Shown: positions 22,850 to 26,665 of the stretch, piece by piece
How positions within the stretch are numbered: the first letter of the stretch is position 1
Layout: the number at the start of each line of letters is the position of its first letter
Assembly: GCA_002771015.1 (NCBI GenBank)
Contig: PCUO01000018.1
Location: 1-26,665 of the forward strand
Reading direction: 5' to 3'
DNA length: 26,665 nucleotides
Source: Candidatus Yonathbacteria bacterium CG17_big_fil_post_rev_8_21_14_2_50_43_9
Lineage (GTDB): Bacteria > Patescibacteriota > Minisyncoccia > Phycocordibacterales > UBA1550
Made by a program: the position numbers and the translations under genes
Notes under the pieces: model-generated
Told to the model about the DNA's origin: nothing
Seen by the model: the letters and a program-made list of their open reading frames with translations, nothing else
Database searches by the model: none

Positions 22850-23757
22850 TTCTTGAAAAACTTGAAGTAGCCAAAGAGGCAGACGCCGACAACGCCCATA
22901 ACAGAGACGATGACCCAGAAAGCATACGGATTGGCAGCAAATGGAATATAAATAAGACTCATACCAAACAATTGACCAATAAACGTAAGCGGAAGGAGAA
23001 TAAATGCTGTAATAGTGAGAGTCTTCATTATATCGTTTGTCTTTGTTGTTAAAAGAGAGTCGTTTGTGTCACGAAGATCAAGCACTGTCTCTCTATGGCC
23101 ATCCAAAATCGATGATATTTTATAATACTCGCCTATAATAGAGCGTAAATAATATGAAAATTCTTGACCAAAGAACTTTGTTCCAGCAATCTCAAAAGAC
23201 TCAAGGACCTCCTTGTGCGGACGAATGATTTGCTTGAAATTTAGGAGATCGCGATTAATGTGTGAAATAGAATTCACCATTTCGCGTTCATTGCCACTAA
23301 AAACCTTGGACTGAATCTCAATAAAGTCATTGTTGATATGCTCAAGCTGACCATCAAGCATCTTGTATAAATCTTTTATAATATAGAAAAAAATAAACCC
23401 TGCATGGTGACCAATGACAGATTTGTCTAAAATAGAACTAACTTCAAACACTTTTGAAGATTCATGTAATTGATCTATGTGATCATAGTGCGCTGTGATA
23501 ATAAAGTTCTTACCAAGAATAAAGTCGATTTCATGATTATCTCCTCCGTCATGTTTGTGTGTGATGGCAGGGAAACGTAATATGAGATAAATATGGTTGT
23601 CGTAAAAATCTACCTTTGGGCGGATCGTAGGTCTCAAAATCTCGTCAGCAACAAGCGGGTGTAGACCAAATTCCTCCATTAATGAACGAACTTCATCTTG
23701 TGTTGGCGACTGCGCGTCAACCCAAACGAGATCCTTATAATTATGCCTGTTAATCAT
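22840..23757 (-). CDS. corA: CorA-family divalent cation transporter with GMS in place of GMN
   Basis: A 305-residue inner-membrane channel-type transporter for Mg2+ (or Co2+/Ni2+). The large cytoplasmic N-terminal domain shows PTQDEVRSLMEEFGLHPL, PKVDFYDNHIYLILRFP and the long helix bundle. Two C-terminal transmembrane helices lie at about 240-262 and 277-298, with a basic tail (KFFKKWM). The pore-entrance signature at 265-267 reads G-M-S; nearly all CorA proteins have G-M-N, which positions the hydrated ion. The codon is AGT, one transition from AAT. The rest of the region (TFIGQLFGMSLIYIPF) is normal. It has its own extended -10 and is followed, overlapping, by cysS. Confidence 0.92.
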   Translation of the reverse strand: MINRHNYKDLVWVDAQSPTQDEVRSLMEEFGLHPLVADEILRPTIRPKVDFYDNHIYLILRFPAITHKHDGGDNHEIDFILGKNFIITAHYDHIDQLHESSKVFEVSSILDKSVIGHHAGFIFFYIIKDLYKMLDGQLEHINNDFIEIQSKVFSGNEREMVNSISHINRDLLNFKQIIRPHKEVLESFEIAGTKFFGQEFSYYLRSIIGEYYKISSILDGHRETVLDLRDTNDSLLTTKTNDIMKTLTITAFILLPLTFIGQLFGMSLIYIPFAANPYAFWVIVSVMGVVGVCLFGYFKFFKKWM

Positions 23758-23765
23758 TAGCTTGT

Positions 23766-23774
23766 ATTATACCA
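23766..23774 (-). promoter_or_regulatory. Extended -10 of corA-cysS
   Basis: Minus strand TGG-TATAAT, a perfect extended -10, ends 8 nt before ATG 23757, predicting a leaderless corA-cysS mRNA. Confidence 0.65.
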
Positions 23775-23811
23775 TTTCAATATTCAATACACAATAATAT
23801 ACGTGACAAGA

Positions 23812-23840
23812 TTGACCAGACCCTAAACTTTTGCGATACT
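23812..23840 (+). promoter_or_regulatory. Promoter of the S41 protease-rplI operon
   Basis: TTGACC (23812-23817), 17-nt spacer, extended TGC-GATACT (hexamer 23835-23840), then 7 nt to ATG 23848. Confidence 0.65.
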
Positions 23841-23847
23841 ACGTAAG

Positions 23848-25080
23848 ATGAAACTTAAAACACATATTAGCAAGCCATTTATTATCGCAATTTCAATTAT
23901 TGCACTCGTGGGGGCTTATAGTCTGGGAGTTCAATCTGGATTGGAAAAATCTACCGTCGTAAATGCTCCAAAAACCGCAATAACAACTTCCTCAGAGATT
24001 TTGGACCTCGCCCCTTTTTGGAAAACCCTTGAGACGCTCAACGAGCGATTTGTCGCGACAACAGCTTCTTCGTCTACTCCAACAAACAAGGAAAAAGTTT
24101 ACGGAGCGATAGAAGGCCTCACAGCATCATATGGCGACCCATACACAATCTTTTTCCCACCAAAAGAAACAACAGCTTTTGAGGAAGAGGTTCGTGGAAG
24201 TTTTGAAGGTGTTGGAATGGAAATAGCTATCAAGGACAAGGTGCTCACAGTTGTGGCTCCGCTAAAAAACACACCTGCAGAACGAGCTGGGATTCAACCA
24301 GGGGATCAAATCTTAAAAATCGACAAGCTCTACACAGGTCAGATGACAGTAGAGGAAGCAATCAAGAATATTCGCGGTCCTCGCGGAACGACAGTTACGC
24401 TGGCGGTAAAGAGAAACGGTGGAATTGAGGATATCAAAGTAACTCGCGATTTCATAAATATTCCAACCATAGACACAAAGCTTCGCGATGACGGCGTTTT
24501 TGTGATCTCCCTTTATAATTTCTCTGCAAACTCAGCGAGCCTATTCCGCGAGGCACTTCGCGAGTTTATTCAGTCTGGCTCTAACAAGCTCGTGCTTGAT
24601 TTGCGAAACAACCCCGGTGGATATCTAGAGTCCGCTGTTGATATGGCAAGCTTCTTCCTTCCTTTAGGCAAAACAGTAGTAATTGAAGATTCTGGCGTCA
24701 ATGCAAAACAAAAAGCGGAGCGAAGCGCTGGTTATAATGTGTTTACTGAAAACCTAAAAATGGTAATCCTTATCAACGAAGGTTCAGCATCTGCATCAGA
24801 AATTCTCGCAGGAGCGCTCCGTGAACACGGCATCGCAAAGCTTGTTGGAGAAAAAAGCTTTGGCAAGGGCTCAGTACAAGAGCTTATCGAAATAACCCCA
24901 GAGACATCTCTCAAAGTTACGATTGCGCGTTGGCTCACACCAAAGGGTAAATCAATCTCAGAAAATGGTCTTGAGCCTGATGTAAAAGTTGAAGTGACAA
25001 AGAAGGACCTAGAAAAAAAGATTGATCCTCAAATGGAGAAGGCTGTAGCAATTTTATTGGACCCTGAGTTTAAAAGATAA
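23848..25080 (+). CDS. S41 family carboxy-terminal processing protease
   Basis: A 410-residue membrane-anchored periplasmic/extracytoplasmic protease that trims C-terminal tails. Residues about 10-32 are the anchor (PFIIAISIIALVGAYSLGV). A PDZ domain follows (about 110-195) with GSFEGVGMEIAI, PAERAGIQPGDQILKID and IRGPRGTTVTL. The S41 core has LDLRNNPGGYLESAVDMA, EGSASASEILAGAL with nucleophile S315 and GEKSFGKGSVQEL with general base K340; the 25-residue spacing matches the catalytic Ser/Lys pair of plant D1 protease. ARWLTPKGKSISENGLEPD closes the domain. The length is typical of CtpA/CtpB types. rplI starts 4 nt after the stop, an unusual partner. Confidence 0.95.
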   Translation: MKLKTHISKPFIIAISIIALVGAYSLGVQSGLEKSTVVNAPKTAITTSSEILDLAPFWKTLETLNERFVATTASSSTPTNKEKVYGAIEGLTASYGDPYTIFFPPKETTAFEEEVRGSFEGVGMEIAIKDKVLTVVAPLKNTPAERAGIQPGDQILKIDKLYTGQMTVEEAIKNIRGPRGTTVTLAVKRNGGIEDIKVTRDFINIPTIDTKLRDDGVFVISLYNFSANSASLFREALREFIQSGSNKLVLDLRNNPGGYLESAVDMASFFLPLGKTVVIEDSGVNAKQKAERSAGYNVFTENLKMVILINEGSASASEILAGALREHGIAKLVGEKSFGKGSVQELIEITPETSLKVTIARWLTPKGKSISENGLEPDVKVEVTKKDLEKKIDPQMEKAVAILLDPEFKR

Positions 25081-25084
25081 AACT

Positions 25085-25528
25085 ATGAAGATTGTATTTC
25101 TTAAAGACATTCCGCGTGTAGGTAAAAAATATGAAGTGAAGGAAGTGGCCGACGGCTACGGCCGCCACCTCGTCGCGCAGAAACTCGCAGAGCCTGCTAC
25201 AAAGGAGGTCCTCGCGCGCATTCAAGGCAGGATGGCAACGGACGCCACTCTTAAAAAAGTTCACACCGAGCTCCTGATGAAAAATCTTGAGGCGCTCGGT
25301 GGCACAACCATCACTCTCAAGGGCAAAGCAAACGAGAAGGGTCACCTCTTTGCTAGCATCCACAAAGAGGAAGTTTTGGCTGAGCTCAAACGCTCCACTC
25401 ACCTTGATATGCACCCAGACTACGTCATCCTCGACCGCCCTCTCAAAGAGCTCGGCACCTACCAAATCCCTGTGGTTATTGAAAAGAACCGGGTGACATT
25501 TACGGTGATTATAGAGAAAACAGGCTAA
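25085..25528 (+). CDS. rplI: 50S ribosomal protein bL9
   Basis: A 147-residue two-domain ribosomal protein at the base of the L1 stalk. The rRNA-binding N domain is typical: MKIVFLKDIPRVGKKYEVKE, then VADGYGRHLVAQKLAEPAT. It is followed by a connecting helix and a C domain with GKANEKGHLFASIHKEEV. Length equals the E. coli protein (149). It lies 4 nt after the S41 protease gene and is surely co-transcribed with it. Some CPR lineages lack bL9 according to published surveys, so its full-length presence here helps narrow the lineage. Confidence 0.96.
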   Translation: MKIVFLKDIPRVGKKYEVKEVADGYGRHLVAQKLAEPATKEVLARIQGRMATDATLKKVHTELLMKNLEALGGTTITLKGKANEKGHLFASIHKEEVLAELKRSTHLDMHPDYVILDRPLKELGTYQIPVVIEKNRVTFTVIIEKTG

Positions 25529-25548
25529 CTATATATCCTAATAATTCC

Positions 25549-25823
25549 ATGATAAATAGACTTTTAAAAATCTTCTAACTATCTACTCCTTCGTACTTGT
25601 AGTATACCTCAGCGTAATAACTTTATTTTCTTCTGCTCCTTCTTTTGGCTATATTATTTCAAGTACTATTGGTGATGGCCTTGGTAGCGGAATAGTATAT
25701 TATTGGATTAACATACTTTCAATTATCGCGTTCCTATGTATTTTGGGAATGTGGATTGTCTATAAAAAAGGAACTGCAATGAACTTACTCTCAATACCAG
25801 TTATATTTCCAATGTTTTTATAG
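25549..25823 (+). CDS. Three-helix membrane protein split over two frames (possible -1 frameshift)
   Basis: ATG 25549 opens MINRLLK and would stop after nine codons. At T TTA AAA (25563-25569), a canonical slippery heptamer, a -1 shift joins an 84-codon open frame that runs to TAG 25821. The fused product of about 91 aa has three hydrophobic segments: LLTIYSFVLVVYLSVITLF, YWINILSIIAFLCILGMWIV and a final LLSIPVIFPMFL, with SSAPSFGY and GDGLGSGIV between the first two. The long frame has no ATG of its own before its second helix. So the gene uses programmed -1 frameshifting, carries a real or assembly one-base indel in the T4A5 run, or uses an unusual start. No SD. I recognise no family. It lies between rplI and a bidirectional terminator. 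Confidence 0.6.
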
Positions 25824-25870
25824 GTATATATTTAGAGGTGATTGGGAAGGTAATATCCACTATGTAACTA

Positions 25871-25902
25871 AAAAAACCGCACAGTAATGTGCGGTTTTTT
25901 TT
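25871..25902. terminator. Bidirectional terminator before rpmA
   Basis: ACCGCACA and TGTGCGGT pair around GTAA with A6 on the left and T8 on the right, serving the membrane gene (plus) and rpmA (minus). Confidence 0.92.
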
Positions 25903-25913
25903 ATTTAAAAGTC

Positions 25914-26186
25914 TTACTTAACGCTCGCTACTTTACGGCGAGTTTTTGTACCGTCAAAGTTTTGCTTGTTCTTCTCTGTGAACTCAACGACTCCATCTTT
26001 GAGAGAGTAGAGTGTGTGGTCTTTGCCGATGGCAACGTTTGCTCCGGCGAGAATCTTTGTTCCACGCTGACGCACAATGATAGAACCAGCCTTTGCAACC
26101 TCGCCAGCATAAAGCTTGGTACCAAGGTACTGTGGTCCTGAATCGGTTAGGTTTTTGGCGGATCCGCCTGCTTTTCGATGTGCCAT
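25914..26186 (-). CDS. rpmA: 50S ribosomal protein bL27
   Basis: A 90-residue protein whose N terminus reaches the peptidyl transferase centre. [40 protein letters not shown] and [19 protein letters not shown] are all family landmarks. The N terminus starts directly with MAHRKAGG, so no Firmicutes-type cleaved extension is present. It is separated from rplU, its usual neighbour. It is divergent from the gene at 26235, and the shared 48-nt space holds both promoters. Confidence 0.97.
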   Translation of the reverse strand: MAHRKAGGSAKNLTDSGPQYLGTKLYAGEVAKAGSIIVRQRGTKILAGANVAIGKDHTLYSLKDGVVEFTEKNKQNFDGTKTRRKVASVK

Positions 26187-26220
26187 AGTGTGTAAATTTC
26201 GTAAATATCTATAAAACGCC

Positions 26221-26226
26221 TATAAT
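26221..26226 (+). promoter_or_regulatory. -10 of the 133-aa gene
   Basis: Perfect TATAAT ending 8 nt before ATG 26235; the -35 (about TTCGTA, 26198-26203) is weak. Leaderless start predicted. Confidence 0.55.
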
Positions 26227-26234
26227 CTAAAGTA

Positions 26235-26636
26235 ATGACAAGTATACAGGATTTGACGAAAAGAATCAAGGGCTACGCGGACAAACATCGACCAAATCTC
26301 CGCACAATCCCAGACGACCTATTTTTAGGCCTTATTATGATTCTAGTGGCCTTTGGCTCGTTTGGGCTCGGGCGACTTTCAAAAATAGAGAGTTCAAAAG
26401 CGCCGGTAAGGTTTGAAAGTACACCTACTAAAGCATCCAAAAATGACGGAGATTTTTCAGAGTCGAATACGACAACAAATACTCAGCTTGTTGCGTCAAA
26501 AAATGGCACGAAATACTATTACTCGTGGTGCACTGGTGTCTCGAAAATATCTACAGCAAATCTCATCCACTTTGGTTCTAAAGAAGAAGCGGTGGCTCGC
26601 GGATACACTCCATCTGCTACATGTAAAGGGCTTTAG
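26235..26636 (+). CDS. Membrane-anchored protein with C-terminal Cys domain (Ada/ComEA-tail-like)
   Basis: A 133-residue protein. The N-terminal 28 residues are basic and cytosolic, one transmembrane helix follows (about 29-47, LFLGLIMILVAFGSFGLG), then a Ser/Thr-rich linker, then a compact extracytoplasmic domain at about 86-133. That domain reads LVASKNGTKYYYSWCTGVSK, then FGSKEEAVARGYTPSATCKGL. The pattern K-Y-x3-W-C...SKEEA...GY-x-P-x3-CKGL is, from memory, widespread in Parcubacteria and resembles the metal-binding fold of Ada N-terminal domains and of some competence-protein tails. C99 and C130 are candidates for metal or disulfide. Function is not established. The gene is divergent from rpmA and has its own -10. 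Confidence 0.75.
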   Translation: MTSIQDLTKRIKGYADKHRPNLRTIPDDLFLGLIMILVAFGSFGLGRLSKIESSKAPVRFESTPTKASKNDGDFSESNTTTNTQLVASKNGTKYYYSWCTGVSKISTANLIHFGSKEEAVARGYTPSATCKGL

Positions 26637-26665
26637 AAATAATTCCGCATTGTTAATCAAAGCAC

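Overview
The window looks like a chromosome segment of a small-genome bacterium of the Candidate Phyla Radiation, most likely a Parcubacteria-like lineage. This placement is an inference. It rests on shortened core enzymes (UvrA of 854 aa without the usual inter-zinc segment, UvrC of 417 aa without the HhH domain), a Tgt with an internal insertion, many tiny orphan membrane or Cys-rich genes, and an almost complete lack of Shine-Dalgarno (SD) sequences before core genes. UGA acts as a normal stop (it ends uvrB and uvrA), so the Gracilibacteria/SR1 code is not in use. No tRNA, rRNA, CRISPR array, transposase or integrase was seen.

Layout: (1) 1-5989, plus strand: a carbohydrate module with the 3' end of a GT4 glycosyltransferase, a GH57 glycosidase, a GH15 glucoamylase-like enzyme, a ROK sugar kinase and malic enzyme. 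Together they suggest alpha-glucan turnover to glucose, phosphorylation of the sugar, and malate-to-pyruvate conversion. (2) 6051-7660: a half-length, catalytically damaged dihydrofolate-reductase-like gene (minus), then tgt. (3) 7884-14902: uvrB, uvrA and uvrC on the plus strand, separated by two orphan genes on the minus strand. uvrC carries a perfect 48-bp in-frame palindrome. (4) 14894-17901: a YqeY-like gene (minus), a GGDEF diguanylate cyclase with a near-consensus promoter, a small membrane protein, an AT-rich block of nested inverted repeats, and rmuC. (5) 17902-19379: a structured, gene-poor stretch with a 38-bp perfect palindrome, several strong hairpins, rplU, and two micro-genes on the minus strand for CGCxCG proteins. 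(6) 19380-23757, minus: dnaB-recR and corA-cysS as two short operons. (7) 23848-26636: a carboxy-terminal processing protease and rplI, a three-helix membrane protein split over two frames, rpmA (minus), and a membrane-anchored protein with a conserved C-terminal Cys domain.

Two patterns cut across the regions. First, many transcription-unit-leading genes have a -10-like hexamer only 5-9 nt before the start codon, which predicts leaderless mRNAs, whereas five accessory genes have clear SD sequences. Second, two small genes that need a change of reading frame have a canonical -1 slippery heptamer exactly where the change is needed (C CCA AAG and T TTA AAA). These, the in-frame palindrome in uvrC and the pair of Cys-rich micro-proteins are the most interesting parts of the window.
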